A stretch of DNA of 64,000 nucleotides from Candidatus Gastranaerophilales bacterium (GCA_947626225.1 CANQRH010000001.1:1-64000), one strand, 5' to 3'. Positions 51,662 through 60,692 are shown, counted from the stretch's first letter. The notes: generated by a model not told the origin, from the sequence alone. Program-made: numbers and translations.

Positions 51662-52420
51662 ATGAAAAAAATCGGAATTATCGGCTTAGGATTAATCGGC
51701 GGTTCACTTTTCAAGGATTTAAGAAAAAATTATGATGTAATTGCCGTTTCAGCATCTCAAAACGGAGAAGGAATTTTTAAGGATTATGACGTTTTAAAAG
51801 ACAGAGATATCGTTTTTGTCTGCACCCCAATGAATAAAACACTGTCAGTACTGGACGGATTAGAAAATATTTTGAACCCCGAAACCGTTGTCACGGATGT
51901 ATGCAGTCTGAAAGTATTTGTAAGCCAAAAACAAAGACCTTACAAATTTATTCCGTCACATCCGATGGCAGGAACTGAACATAAAGGGTTTGAAAACTCA
52001 TTTGAAGGTCTTTTCAAAAACGCAAAATGGGTTGTAACAGGTGAAAAAAATGAAATTTTGGAAGAAATTATCGCATATCTTGGCGCTGAACCGATTTATA
52101 CAACGGCACAGGAGCATGACAGGGCTGCCGCTTTGATTTCTCACATGCCGATGGTAATTGCACAGGCTCTTATGCTTACCGCAAAAGATAATCCGCTTGC
52201 TATTGAAATGGCTTCAAGCGGATTTCGCGATATGACACGACTTGCTCTTTCCAATGAAGAAATGGCGGTTGATATGGTATCCATGAATCATAAAAATATT
52301 GAGCAGGCAATTTTAAAACTCTGCAAATCCGTTGGTGAACTAACGAACGGCAATTATCCCGAAATGATTTCGGAACTCAAAAAAATACGTTCAAAAATGT
52401 TTATACCTAAAGGTGTTTAA
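51662..52420 (+). CDS. tyrA: Prephenate dehydrogenase family protein
   Basis: 252 residues. It oxidises prephenate (or arogenate, as in Cyanobacteria) toward tyrosine. The N-terminal Rossmann fold has GIIGLGLIGGSLFKDL, and motifs TPMNKT, DVCSLK and SHPMAGTEHKGF mark the substrate site. The enzyme is short, without an ACT domain. I chose ATG 51662; the frame opens at 51623 inside the promoter. There is no ribosome site, and the -10 lies 6 bases before ATG. Arogenate use is likely by lineage but not provable here. Confidence 0.92.
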   Translation: MKKIGIIGLGLIGGSLFKDLRKNYDVIAVSASQNGEGIFKDYDVLKDRDIVFVCTPMNKTLSVLDGLENILNPETVVTDVCSLKVFVSQKQRPYKFIPSHPMAGTEHKGFENSFEGLFKNAKWVVTGEKNEILEEIIAYLGAEPIYTTAQEHDRAAALISHMPMVIAQALMLTAKDNPLAIEMASSGFRDMTRLALSNEEMAVDMVSMNHKNIEQAILKLCKSVGELTNGNYPEMISELKKIRSKMFIPKGV

Positions 52421-53475
52421 CCTGCAAAAGCTTCCGCTATAGATTTCTTGTAATCCGGACGCAGAATACCTTTCTCGGTAATTATTCCCGTAATAAGTTC
52501 GTGCGGAGTTACGTCAAATCCCGGATTAATAATATTTACCTCGGGTGCGCAGATAATTTTTCCGTTAATATGCGTCACTTCTTCTCTTGAACGCTCCTCA
52601 ATAACTATCTCATTACCCGTTTTTATTGATGTATCAATAGTTGACAGCGGAGCTGCAACATAAAACGGTATATTATGATATTTTGCGGCAATTGCAACTG
52701 TATAAGTACCTATTTTATTTGCGGCATCACCGTTTGCGGCAATTCTGTCAGCCCCGACAACAACCAAATCAATCATGCCTTTTTTCATAAAATATGAACA
52801 CATTCCATCGGTTATTAAAGTCGTCGGTATGCCGTCCATTGTAAGTTCAAGAGTGGTAATTCTTGCGCCCTGCTGTCTCGGACGTGTTTCATCGGCAAAA
52901 ACCTTCACTGTCTTATCATTTGCAAAAGCCGAACGAACAACACCCAGAGCTGTTCCGTAACCTACGGTTGCCAAAGCTCCCGCATTACAGTGTGTTAAAA
53001 TTGCGGCACCTTTCGGAACAATTTGTGCACCGTAATCACCGATTTTTTTGTTTATTGCTACATCTTCGTTTTCAAGCTTAATACCGTTCCGTTTTAATTC
53101 TTCAACTATTCCTTTAATATCGGATTCGGAATTTTTAATCAGGTCTTTTTGTTTTTTTACCGCCCACATCAAATTCACTGCGGTAGGACGTGAAGATGCC
53201 ATATAATCAGCTTTTTCAAAAAGTTTCTTCACAAATTCTTCACGGCTCAAATTTTCTTTTTCAAGCTCCTGAGCGTAAAGCGCCACTCCGTGTGCTCCCG
53301 CAACACCGATTGCAGGTGCACCTCTTACAATCATGGTTTTAATCGCATCAAACATCTCATCACCCGTTTTTATATCAACATATTCAAAATGCTCGGGTAA
53401 TCGAGTTTGATCAACCATTCTTGAATATTCTCCCTTCCACTCTATAGTTTTAATTTTTGAATGAAATTCCGCCAT
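52417..53475 (-). CDS. mtnA: S-methyl-5-thioribose-1-phosphate isomerase
   Basis: 352 residues. It converts methylthioribose 1-phosphate to the ribulose form in the methionine salvage pathway. Motifs are RGAPAIGVAGAHG, the catalytic cysteine in HCNAGALATVGYGT, ETRPRQQGARIT and the catalytic aspartate in GADRIAANGDAANKIGTY. The family also contains ribose 1,5-bisphosphate isomerases and eIF2B relatives, but length and motifs favour MtnA. AAGGA precedes ATG. It lies 3 bases after the membrane gene at 53479 and overlaps tyrA by 4 bases tail to tail. Confidence 0.93.
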   Translation of the reverse strand: MAEFHSKIKTIEWKGEYSRMVDQTRLPEHFEYVDIKTGDEMFDAIKTMIVRGAPAIGVAGAHGVALYAQELEKENLSREEFVKKLFEKADYMASSRPTAVNLMWAVKKQKDLIKNSESDIKGIVEELKRNGIKLENEDVAINKKIGDYGAQIVPKGAAILTHCNAGALATVGYGTALGVVRSAFANDKTVKVFADETRPRQQGARITTLELTMDGIPTTLITDGMCSYFMKKGMIDLVVVGADRIAANGDAANKIGTYTVAIAAKYHNIPFYVAAPLSTIDTSIKTGNEIVIEERSREEVTHINGKIICAPEVNIINPGFDVTPHELITGIITEKGILRPDYKKSIAEAFAG

Positions 53476-53478
53476 TGT

Positions 53479-53919
53479 TTATTTCCTTATCAAATCTATT
53501 ACATAAAAAGTTAAAAATCCCGTAAAAGCATTAACGGTAGCACTTAAAACTCCCATAAAAACAGACAGCACAACTAATATAAAGAAACTTGCATTGTTAA
53601 GAGTTAAAGCTATGCCGTAATTTGATGAGATACCGAAAAACTTGTACAAAATTACCGTAACGGGAATATAAATTATTGAAAATCCCAAATACGAAATAAA
53701 ACCCGCCAGAGCTCCCGTTATAATACTGTCTTTTATTGAATTTAAAGATATACAGCCGTATTTAATTAATATCCATATAACCAAAGGAGCAATAAAACAT
53801 ATTAAAAATGTCAGAGAAAATGTCCCGACAAACGGGATAAGTGTAATCAAACCCGTTACCGCCCCAAAAAATACGCTTAGTATCGAAATCTGCCTCAGTA
53901 AAGTTAAATCAAAATTCAT
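53479..53919 (-). CDS. Small polytopic membrane protein
   Basis: 146 residues, almost all in four hydrophobic segments with short loops and no recognised motif. It starts 25 bases downstream of the pilin gene stop and runs directly into mtnA. There is no ribosome site; TAGAAT ends 7 bases before ATG, so it may be leaderless or read from the pilin transcript. Function unknown. Confidence 0.65.
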   Translation of the reverse strand: MNFDLTLLRQISILSVFFGAVTGLITLIPFVGTFSLTFLICFIAPLVIWILIKYGCISLNSIKDSIITGALAGFISYLGFSIIYIPVTVILYKFFGISSNYGIALTLNNASFFILVVLSVFMGVLSATVNAFTGFLTFYVIDLIRK

Positions 53920-53944
53920 AAAATTTATTCTAGCACAAATAAAT

Positions 53945-54622
53945 TTATTTCATAATTTCGTCCAAATATTCTACACCTCCGTCATCAACTTCAGGCAGGC
54001 AACCTGCTATTCTCGTTCTTCCGTTTAAAGGAGGACCTGTTAATTTGATTCTGTCACCGTTATCATTCATTACCAAAGATAATGCATATATATCATATCC
54101 GGACTTATTCGGACCTTTTTTACCGTTTACATCTATTCCAAATGTATATAAACCACTATTGTAAGTAAAAATTATACCGCCATCGCTTAATACTATTGCT
54201 GTTGATTTTGTTTTTACGTTATTTGAGTCATATCCTGTGCAACCGGAACTTTTGAAGCTCCAATCGTAATTTGGTACACAGCCGTTGGTATAAGCATTAT
54301 TTTTACATAATTTCAAAACTCTCAAATTCTCCGGTAAATCATTCCTAAAAAATGATGCACAGCCCGAAGTATTGCTTTTTTCAATCACAAATCCATTTCC
54401 ATCAGGATATTTAATATAACAATCCATATTATACCCTTTATCAAGCAGTGTTTTTTCTAATGCTTGAGATATGGTGGAATACATTTTCTTGAATTGATTA
54501 TTTAATACATTTCGTTGAACTTTTGCATAAATTACCGGCATGGTCATCGCTGCCACAACACCTATTATGGCAAGAGTTACCAAAACTTCCGCTAATGTAA
54601 AACCTTTTGAAAGTTTTTGCAT
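53945..54622 (-). CDS. Type IV pilin-like/pseudopilin protein
   Basis: 225 residues. The canonical class III signal MQKLSKG|FTLAEVLVTLAIIGV (cut after Gly, Glu+5) is followed by a globular part with several cysteines and DVNGKKGPNKSGYD, the motif shared with the two pilins at 38-40 kb. GAGAGG precedes ATG. It is more distant from that pair than they are from each other. The product is probably processed by prepilin peptidase and assembled in a pilus or type II-like system, whose machinery is not in this window. Confidence 0.82.
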   Translation of the reverse strand: MQKLSKGFTLAEVLVTLAIIGVVAAMTMPVIYAKVQRNVLNNQFKKMYSTISQALEKTLLDKGYNMDCYIKYPDGNGFVIEKSNTSGCASFFRNDLPENLRVLKLCKNNAYTNGCVPNYDWSFKSSGCTGYDSNNVKTKSTAIVLSDGGIIFTYNSGLYTFGIDVNGKKGPNKSGYDIYALSLVMNDNGDRIKLTGPPLNGRTRIAGCLPEVDDGGVEYLDEIMK

Positions 54623-54753
54623 AAATTACCTCTCTTGTAAATTAATATTACTAAATTTTATATAAATTTAATAAAATTTATATATTTTTATTTAAAAATA
54701 TAGCATTTTAACTAAGACATGTCAAGACTCAATTAAAAATATATAATTTTATT

Positions 54754-54966
54754 ATGAGTGTTAATGAGGACTTAAAAATACTGCTGTTAAAAGAAAAAAT
54801 GACTTTAACCGAACTTGCAAAAGAAGCTCAAAATATTTCGGGGAAAAAATATACCGTTTACGGACTTTCTCAAAAACTCAATAACAGCTCTATGAAATAT
54901 GATGAAATGAAGTTTCTTGCCGGAGTTTTGGGCTATAAAATTAAATTTGAAAAGGAACGCGTATGA
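54754..54966 (+). CDS. Small helix-turn-helix protein
   Basis: 70 residues (LKEKMTLTELAKEAQNISGKKYTVYGLSQKLNNSSMKYDEM), a compact lambda-repressor-like HTH with an insert between helices 2 and 3. There is no ribosome site; TATAAT ends 6 bases before ATG, so it is probably leaderless. Its 3' end overlaps that of ruvC by 34 bases, an unusually deep convergent overlap. It is likely a DNA-binding regulator; the target is unknown. Confidence 0.7.
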   Translation: MSVNEDLKILLLKEKMTLTELAKEAQNISGKKYTVYGLSQKLNNSSMKYDEMKFLAGVLGYKIKFEKERV

Positions 54967-55409
54967 CAAATAGCTATAGCAATAGAATCCACCGTGTCAT
55001 CAAGTTTAGGGAGATTGTCAGTGTTTAAGGCTAATTTAACCATTCTTTCAACTTCTTTTTTGTCCGACCTTCCGTAACCTGTTAAAACCTGTTTTACCTC
55101 AATAGGCGTATATTCATATATGGGGATTTGAAATTTTTCAAGCACTGTAAGAATTACACCTCTTGCATGCGCTACAGGCATTACTGTCGTTCGGTTTCTA
55201 AAGAAAAACAACTTTTCAATCGCACATACATCGGGTTTATATCGCTCAACTATTTCATACATATCCTCAAAAATTTCCAAAAGCCTTGCGGATTCTGATT
55301 TATCTTTTGAGGTTTGAATTGAACCCGAATGCAAAAGCTTGAGATTATCCCCGTCAAGAATGGAATATCCGACAATACCAAGCCCCGGATCTATGCCTAA
55401 AATCTTCAT
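54933..55409 (-). CDS. ruvC: Crossover junction endodeoxyribonuclease RuvC
   Basis: 158 residues. It cuts Holliday junctions. The RNase H-like fold has the acidic residues in ILGIDPGLGIVGYSI, the glutamate in VCAIEKLFFFRN, and DDTVDSIAIAICH. I chose ATG 55409 (the frame opens further up) because an extended -10 (TGCTATAAT) ends 6 bases before it and there is no ribosome site. The C-terminus is a little shorter than in E. coli but keeps the last catalytic acids. Confidence 0.95.
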   Translation of the reverse strand: MKILGIDPGLGIVGYSILDGDNLKLLHSGSIQTSKDKSESARLLEIFEDMYEIVERYKPDVCAIEKLFFFRNRTTVMPVAHARGVILTVLEKFQIPIYEYTPIEVKQVLTGYGRSDKKEVERMVKLALNTDNLPKLDDTVDSIAIAICHTRSFSNLIL

Positions 55410-55449
55410 AAAATAATTATAGCACACAACTTTTAAATTTTATAGCATA

Positions 55450-56016
55450 TCACTTTTTTCTGGCAAACGATAACCCCGCAGGAAGCGGCAGAATAGTATT
55501 TTCATAAAGAGGATGAGCGTTAACGGCATCTATAAAAGGTTTACATTTTTCCTCATGTGATAAAACATTGTCACATGCCAGTATCCCGTTGGCTTTTATA
55601 TGCTTATCCAAAAGTTCAAAATATTTGATATACTCGGATTTGTTTGCATCAATGAACACAAAATCAAACATTTCATCTTCCGGTAGGTATTCCAAATGCA
55701 TCAGCGCCGAACCTTGAAGCGGCGTAATTATATCGTCAACCGAACAATTTCTGAAATTTTCTTTAGCTATATCAAGCCGTTTGTCATAAAATTCAACGGT
55801 TGTAAGATGTCCGCCCGTTTCTTTCAAAGCTTTTGCAAGCCAAATGCCCGAATAGCCGTTTGAAGTTCCCAATTCCAGTGCGTTTTTTGCATTTATTGAT
55901 TTTATTATCGTAAATAAAAATTCAGCCGTTACACGCGAAATATTCCAAAATTGTTTTTGAGTTTTTTCAAGTTCCAAAAGAATATTTTGAGTTTTTTTGT
56001 CAAACTTTTCTATCAT
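55450..56016 (-). CDS. SAM-dependent O-methyltransferase (family 3)
   Basis: 188 residues. The class I Rossmann fold has the SAM loop ALELGTSNGYSGIWLA, the acidic partner TTVEFYDKR, and the metal-binding DFVFIDANKSEY characteristic of catechol/caffeoyl-CoA-type O-methyltransferases. The substrate is unknown. Its ATG overlaps the stop of the beta-propeller gene by 4 bases, so it is the last gene of grpE-dnaJ-propeller-methyltransferase. Confidence 0.87.
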   Translation of the reverse strand: MIEKFDKKTQNILLELEKTQKQFWNISRVTAEFLFTIIKSINAKNALELGTSNGYSGIWLAKALKETGGHLTTVEFYDKRLDIAKENFRNCSVDDIITPLQGSALMHLEYLPEDEMFDFVFIDANKSEYIKYFELLDKHIKANGILACDNVLSHEEKCKPFIDAVNAHPLYENTILPLPAGLSFARKK

Positions 56017-57455
56017 TTAATCTTTTTCACTTTTTCGGTAACGATAATTGTATTAACGGGAATATCAATAGGAATTGTTTTAATTACTTTATTGTTTTCC
56101 AAGTCAAAAACCGTATATAACGCGGATTTTGTATCAGTTATTAAAGCAATATTACCCATCGGGAAAATCTTTGTTGAAAATCCGTTTGTATTTAAATAAA
56201 TCGAATCCGTAACAGTGTCGGTATTGGTATCTATAACCTGAACAGAGTTGTCACCCGCACCCAAAACGTAAACTCTGTCTTTATATACAGCCATATCAAC
56301 AGGTTTTTCACAAATGTCGATTTCGTTTACCAAACTGACGGTATTATAATCCACAATAGCTATACGATTTTTGGTACGGCTTGTGAGATACACTTTGCCC
56401 GCTGTGTAAGCTATTTTTGAAACATTGGGGAATTTTCCTATCTCTTTCAAAAGGTAGTTATTATCAAGTTCGACAGCCCAAACATCACTGCTTTTCTTGT
56501 CATAATAAAAGAGTTTTGTTCCGTCATCCGAAAGGGTAAGCTTTTCGCACATACCCATAATTTTTATTTGTTTTGAAAGCGTCATTGTTTCAAGGTTTAC
56601 AAGATAAATGGCGGAATCAACGGAACTGGATATAAAAGCTGTTTTATGCCCGTTATCAATCAAAATTTCATCGGGCTGTGTTTTAATGGGAATTTGTTTG
56701 ATAATTTCATCATCAGCCAAAGAAATAACATCGACCGAAGGTTTTTCAAAAGTAGTTACAAGCAGAAATTCATTATTGTAAACCTTCATGGAAATAGGTA
56801 TGTTAATCTGTTTAAAGGAATATTCGGGCGTTTTGGCATCGGAATTATACACGTGAATATTCTTTGAGTAAGGTGATGACATATAAAAATTCTTGTTATT
56901 AAGACAGGGAATTAACGATAAAGTTTTTAATGTCGAACCTGAAAGCTTTTCAACAACAGGTTTTGCATTTTCTACACGAACCCCTGACGTACCCGAGGCA
57001 ATATTCAAATCACCCGTTATGGATTTCAGATTTTCGGGAATAATGAGTCCTTTAGGAACAAGCATATCTTGAGGAAGAAGTCCGGTACGGATTTCATCCG
57101 GCGGATTTACCATTGAAAATACTGTTTTATTCCCCTTTTTATCTTTAATAACTTTCATAAGAACAAAGTCATTATCAAATATTACAATATCCGGTTTTGA
57201 AGCAAGTGTAGAATTTGCCGGGAAAGTTTTTGTTATTTCTAGATTTTCCTTTTCAATAATTTTTGCGGGAAACAACGGCAGATAAATTGTAGCATCCGGC
57301 AAAATAATTACCCCGTCAAATCTGAAGTTTGCATCGGGAAATGCCTGAGTGACCGCCTGTTTTACATTATCCGGAACAGTTGCTGCCATTGATAAAGAAG
57401 AATATAAAAATAAAATAAGTACTAAATAAAAAATTTTGTTGAATAATTTAAACAT
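56013..57455 (-). CDS. Exported YVTN-type beta-propeller protein
   Basis: 480 residues. A signal peptide (MFKLFNKIFYLVLILFLYSSLSMAA) precedes a domain of about 120 residues and then seven YVTN-like repeats (for example KIMGMCEKLTLSDDGTKLFYYDK, EIDICEKPVDMAVYKDRVYVLG). It is probably periplasmic or cell-surface. I chose ATG 57455, with AAGGGG before it, which overlaps dnaJ by 8 bases; the frame opens 96 bases earlier inside dnaJ. The ligand is unknown. Coupling to a chaperone operon is unusual. Confidence 0.8.
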   Translation of the reverse strand: MFKLFNKIFYLVLILFLYSSLSMAATVPDNVKQAVTQAFPDANFRFDGVIILPDATIYLPLFPAKIIEKENLEITKTFPANSTLASKPDIVIFDNDFVLMKVIKDKKGNKTVFSMVNPPDEIRTGLLPQDMLVPKGLIIPENLKSITGDLNIASGTSGVRVENAKPVVEKLSGSTLKTLSLIPCLNNKNFYMSSPYSKNIHVYNSDAKTPEYSFKQINIPISMKVYNNEFLLVTTFEKPSVDVISLADDEIIKQIPIKTQPDEILIDNGHKTAFISSSVDSAIYLVNLETMTLSKQIKIMGMCEKLTLSDDGTKLFYYDKKSSDVWAVELDNNYLLKEIGKFPNVSKIAYTAGKVYLTSRTKNRIAIVDYNTVSLVNEIDICEKPVDMAVYKDRVYVLGAGDNSVQVIDTNTDTVTDSIYLNTNGFSTKIFPMGNIALITDTKSALYTVFDLENNKVIKTIPIDIPVNTIIVTEKVKKIK

Positions 57456-58578
57456 TATTAAATACCCCTTTAACTTTATCCATAATTGTAGGAGCAGGCT
57501 GTTTATTTTTTTGAATTTCATACAATTTTTTGTATAAACTCTTTTCTTCATCGGTTAATTTAACCGGAGTAACAACAGCAATTACAACAATATGGTTTCC
57601 TCTTTGTGAAGGTCTGGCGATATTAGGAATACCCGCACCTTTTATTTTTATTGTATTTCCGCTTTGGACACCGGCCTGAACAGTAATTTTTTGTTCTCCG
57701 TCAAGTGTTTTAATAACCGTTTCATCACCCAGAGCAGCCTGAGCCGGAGAAATATCAAGCCTTGTATATACATCATAACCTTCTCTTTTAAAGTAATCGG
57801 AAGGCTTGACATGCAAAACTACATACAAATCACCGGCAGGGCCGCCGTTAGTTCCCGCATCGCCTTCTCTTGAAACCCTGATTTTAGACATATTGTCAAC
57901 ACCCGCAGGAATTTTTACGGTAATTTTCTTTTCCTTTTCGATTTTTCCGTGTCCCGAACATGCTTTGCAGGGAGATGAAATTATTTTACCGGTTCCGCGG
58001 CACTGAGGGCAGGTAACTATTTGAGAAATAGAACCCAGCGGAGTTCTCATAACCTGCTGAACTTGACCTGTTCCGTGACAAGAGGGGCATACGGAAGGTT
58101 TGGTTCCTTTTTCGGCACCTGTTCCGCCGCATTCGGGACATAATTCAAGGTGGTCAAATTTTATTTCTTTTTCGCAACCGAATACCGCCTGTTCAAAATC
58201 AATTTCAATATCAAGTCTTAAATCATCTCCCTCTATAGGCGCATTAGGATCGGCATGAGCGCCGAAGCCAAAACCTGCCATTGAACCGAAAAATGAATTA
58301 AATATTTCGTTCAAATCGCCGAAACCGCCTGCAAAAGGTCCTCCTGTATCAAATCCGGCATTTCTCAAGCCGTCTTCGCCGTATCTGTCATAAGTAGCAC
58401 GTTTGTTATCGTCGGACAATGTTTCATAAGCTTTTCCGAGTTCTTTGAATTTTTCTTCCGCATCGGGAGCTTTATTAACATCGGGGTGCAATTCACGGGC
58501 TTTCTTTCTGAAAGCCGATTTTATTTCGTCTTTTGTGGCATCTTTCGACAAGCCCAGTATTTCATAATAATCCGTCAT
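57448..58578 (-). CDS. dnaJ: Chaperone protein DnaJ
   Basis: 376 residues, full type I DnaJ. The J domain has HPD (LHPDVNK), a Gly/Phe region (GGPFAGGFGDLNEIFNSFFG), and four zinc-binding repeats (CPECGGTG, CPSCHGTG, CPQCRGTG, CKACSGHG). It delivers substrates to DnaK and stimulates its ATPase. AGGAAAG precedes ATG. It follows grpE directly, with no dnaK between them. Confidence 0.97.
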   Translation of the reverse strand: MTDYYEILGLSKDATKDEIKSAFRKKARELHPDVNKAPDAEEKFKELGKAYETLSDDNKRATYDRYGEDGLRNAGFDTGGPFAGGFGDLNEIFNSFFGSMAGFGFGAHADPNAPIEGDDLRLDIEIDFEQAVFGCEKEIKFDHLELCPECGGTGAEKGTKPSVCPSCHGTGQVQQVMRTPLGSISQIVTCPQCRGTGKIISSPCKACSGHGKIEKEKKITVKIPAGVDNMSKIRVSREGDAGTNGGPAGDLYVVLHVKPSDYFKREGYDVYTRLDISPAQAALGDETVIKTLDGEQKITVQAGVQSGNTIKIKGAGIPNIARPSQRGNHIVVIAVVTPVKLTDEEKSLYKKLYEIQKNKQPAPTIMDKVKGVFNNV

Positions 58579-58591
58579 TTAAATCTTTCCT

Positions 58592-58612
58592 GTGATAATT
58601 CTATTTTATCAC
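58592..58612. repeat. Inverted repeat between grpE and dnaJ
   Basis: GTGATAA (58592-58598) and TTATCAC (58606-58612) form a perfect 7-bp stem just before the dnaJ ribosome site. It could be an mRNA hairpin that tunes dnaJ relative to grpE. It is not a CIRCE element. Confidence 0.4.
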
Positions 58613-58631
58613 GTAAATATTCACGGGCAAA

Positions 58632-59183
58632 TTAACCCTCAGAGGTTGCCACATTTACAAGTGCGGGCCTTAAAACTTTATCGCCCATTTTGTAACCCTT
58701 TTGAAGTTCATTTATTATTGTATGTTCAGGGTGTTCGGATGTCGGAGTCTGCATAACCGCATCATGAAAATTGGGATCAAATTCTTTCCCTTCGGTTTCA
58801 ATCTGTTCAAGTCCGAGTTTGCCGAGAGCTTCCATTACTTGTTTGTGAACCAAATCAAAGCTTTCTTTAACCTTTTCGCAATCATCGACATTTTCAAGAG
58901 CTTTTTTACCGCGTTCAAAATTATCAAGTACTTCAATCATCTTTTTAAGAGTATTTTCCGTACCGAATTTTAGAAGTTCTTCTCTTTCGTGTTCCTGTCT
59001 TTTTCTGTAATTGTCAAAATCGGCTAAAAGCCTTATATATTGCTGATTTAATGTATCATATTTTTGTTGAAGTTCATCATTTTCAGTATTTTCGGCAGTT
59101 TCATTTTCAACATTTTCCTGATTAACTTCATCGCTGATACTTTCGGCATTTTTAAAAGGATTGTTATTGTGTTTGTGTGACAT
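58632..59183 (-). CDS. grpE: Nucleotide exchange factor GrpE
   Basis: 183 residues. An acidic disordered start of about 50 residues leads to a long coiled coil (about 50-100) and the compact C-terminal beta domain (LEQIETEGKEFDPNFHDAVMQTP, GYKMGDKVLRPALVNVA). It releases ADP from DnaK. I chose ATG 59183 because AGAGG precedes it; the frame opens at 59216. It is the first gene of the operon with dnaJ. Confidence 0.95.
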   Translation of the reverse strand: MSHKHNNNPFKNAESISDEVNQENVENETAENTENDELQQKYDTLNQQYIRLLADFDNYRKRQEHEREELLKFGTENTLKKMIEVLDNFERGKKALENVDDCEKVKESFDLVHKQVMEALGKLGLEQIETEGKEFDPNFHDAVMQTPTSEHPEHTIINELQKGYKMGDKVLRPALVNVATSEG

Positions 59184-59201
59184 AATTTTACCTCTAATGA
59201 T

Positions 59202-59229
59202 ATTATAATTTATCAATCCTCTTAAACAA
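59202..59229 (-). promoter_or_regulatory. Promoter of the grpE-dnaJ operon
   Basis: Minus strand TTGTTT (59224-59229), 16-base spacer, TATAAT (59202-59207). No CIRCE repeat (TTAGCACTC arms) is visible, so HrcA control is not supported. Confidence 0.6.
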
Positions 59230-59337
59230 GAAAAATTTATTATTTTTTAATATTTATATTTCATCCCAACAAATTGTCCTTTATAAGCATAAAGGAAATT
59301 CATCACAACGCCAAAATTTATAAAATATTACAGGTCA

Positions 59338-59361
59338 GTAGGTCGGATTTACTAATCCGAC
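59338..59361 (+). repeat. Dispersed palindromic repeat, copy F
   Basis: Identical to copy A at 115. It lies downstream of the metallopeptidase gene. The region 59230-59337 before it is AT-rich and I see nothing else in it. Confidence 0.8.
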
Positions 59362-59442
59362 AAAAAATTAAAAAGCAATGGACTTCTTGAAATTGTGGGA
59401 TAAGAATGCCAAACCTGCGAAAGCTTTGAGTATTATGATATT

Positions 59443-59466
59443 GTCGGTTTCGTAAAATCGACCTAC
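59443..59466 (-). repeat. Dispersed palindromic repeat, copy G
   Basis: A degenerate inverted copy (GTCGGTTT CGTA AAATCGAC then CTAC). It overlaps the stop region of the metallopeptidase gene by 4 bases. The word TGGTCCATTG just after it resembles TTGTCCATTG near copy D. Confidence 0.7.
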
Positions 59467-60692
59467 AATATTGGTCCATTGTACTTCTTATACAATGCCA
59501 TTACGTCATCAGAAAATTTATGACCCTCAATTAGATTAGCATAGGTCTCAGCTATAAATTCTGCAGGATTTTCTGCCGCATAGGAAGAAACTTCTCCAGC
59601 AATCCTTTGCTTTTTAATATCATTTAGCCATTCTTTAAGCTCTGTTGGATAGATTTCTTTATTGGCATCATAGAATTGTTTAACATGAGCCCTATTCAAT
59701 AATTGAGAGTCATTTAAATGTCCAAATTCATGATAGATGTTATGAAATCTACTTACTGGTTCAATTGTTTTCTTTATATTAGCTTCTCTAAAATATTTTA
59801 ATAATAAATCTTGTTGTTCATCAATACTCATTTTGGATATGTTTTCAATATTGTTTTCCAGACCAAGTTGAGAAATTCTTCTCTTAACTTCAGGGTTTTT
59901 CAAGAGGGATTTAATTCTGTTTATTGGATTTGATAAGAAGCTACTCACTCCATCTGTTACCATTTGTAAATTTTCAAACAGTTCAATTTTTTCTTGAAAG
60001 CTATACTGACTAGAATTATTTACAAAATTTCTTAGCTTTCTTAATAATTCTTTCATACTATTTGTAGAATATATTTCAGGGTGACTGAATTTTCCATTCT
60101 TAAAGGTTACAAGACTACCATCATTCAGATAGTTATTAATTGTTTTATCAATATTATCAAAGACAGATTTATTTATACTTAATATTTTACCAGCGCTATC
60201 AACTTGAAGTATTGTTTGATGATCTATTACTTTATAAACTATTTTTTTAGGTATCTTAGAGTTTCCTTTCTGTGCATTACTTATATTTACAATACCTTCA
60301 TTAATCCAATTAATAACATCAATGTCTTTTGTTTGAAAGCCTTTATAATCCTTTATACCCAAGTTTACTTTTCCAAATTCAATAGCTTCTTCTATGGTTT
60401 TGGCGGGTTTATACTCAATATGTTTAGCCAATTGTTGAACAGATTTTCTTCCGACTTTACCTCTGCTTAATATATAAGCAGCGACTCCAATTCCTACAAG
60501 TGCCAATGCTCCCAGCCCAAGCTTAGCATTCTTAGACAAACCTGTTTTTGTTTCTTTTTCTTGATTGTTAGCACTTAATGTAACTGTATCAGGTTCACTT
60601 GTAAAGGCAACATTACGAGTATTTACCATATTATTTAACGGGTAATAACCGTAATTCATATATGGAATGTAACCTTTAATTTGGTAATTCAT
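59463..60692 (-). CDS. Membrane-anchored HEXXH zinc metallopeptidase-like protein
   Basis: 409 residues. The first 50 are polar (VAFTSEPDTVTLS), then one membrane helix (about 55-75), a long variable helical region, and the zincin motif HEFGH (H321, E322, H325). The probable third ligand is E382 in EFIAETYANL. This spacing is that of toxin-like and phage-head-associated metallopeptidases. There is no signal peptide before the helix. Codon choice (many CCT, AGT and ACA codons) looks unlike the housekeeping neighbours. It is bracketed by palindromic repeats (F and G on one side, H on the other) between grpE and flgC, which suggests a mobile cassette. The substrate is unknown. Confidence 0.7.
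   Translation of the reverse strand: MNYQIKGYIPYMNYGYYPLNNMVNTRNVAFTSEPDTVTLSANNQEKETKTGLSKNAKLGLGALALVGIGVAAYILSRGKVGRKSVQQLAKHIEYKPAKTIEEAIEFGKVNLGIKDYKGFQTKDIDVINWINEGIVNISNAQKGNSKIPKKIVYKVIDHQTILQVDSAGKILSINKSVFDNIDKTINNYLNDGSLVTFKNGKFSHPEIYSTNSMKELLRKLRNFVNNSSQYSFQEKIELFENLQMVTDGVSSFLSNPINRIKSLLKNPEVKRRISQLGLENNIENISKMSIDEQQDLLLKYFREANIKKTIEPVSRFHNIYHEFGHLNDSQLLNRAHVKQFYDANKEIYPTELKEWLNDIKKQRIAGEVSSYAAENPAEFIAETYANLIEGHKFSDDVMALYKKYNGPIL

Noticed and set aside
59184..59260. CIRCE/HrcA operator upstream of grpE
   Set aside because: No TTAGCACTC-N9-GAGTGCTAA arms are present, even allowing mismatches by eye.
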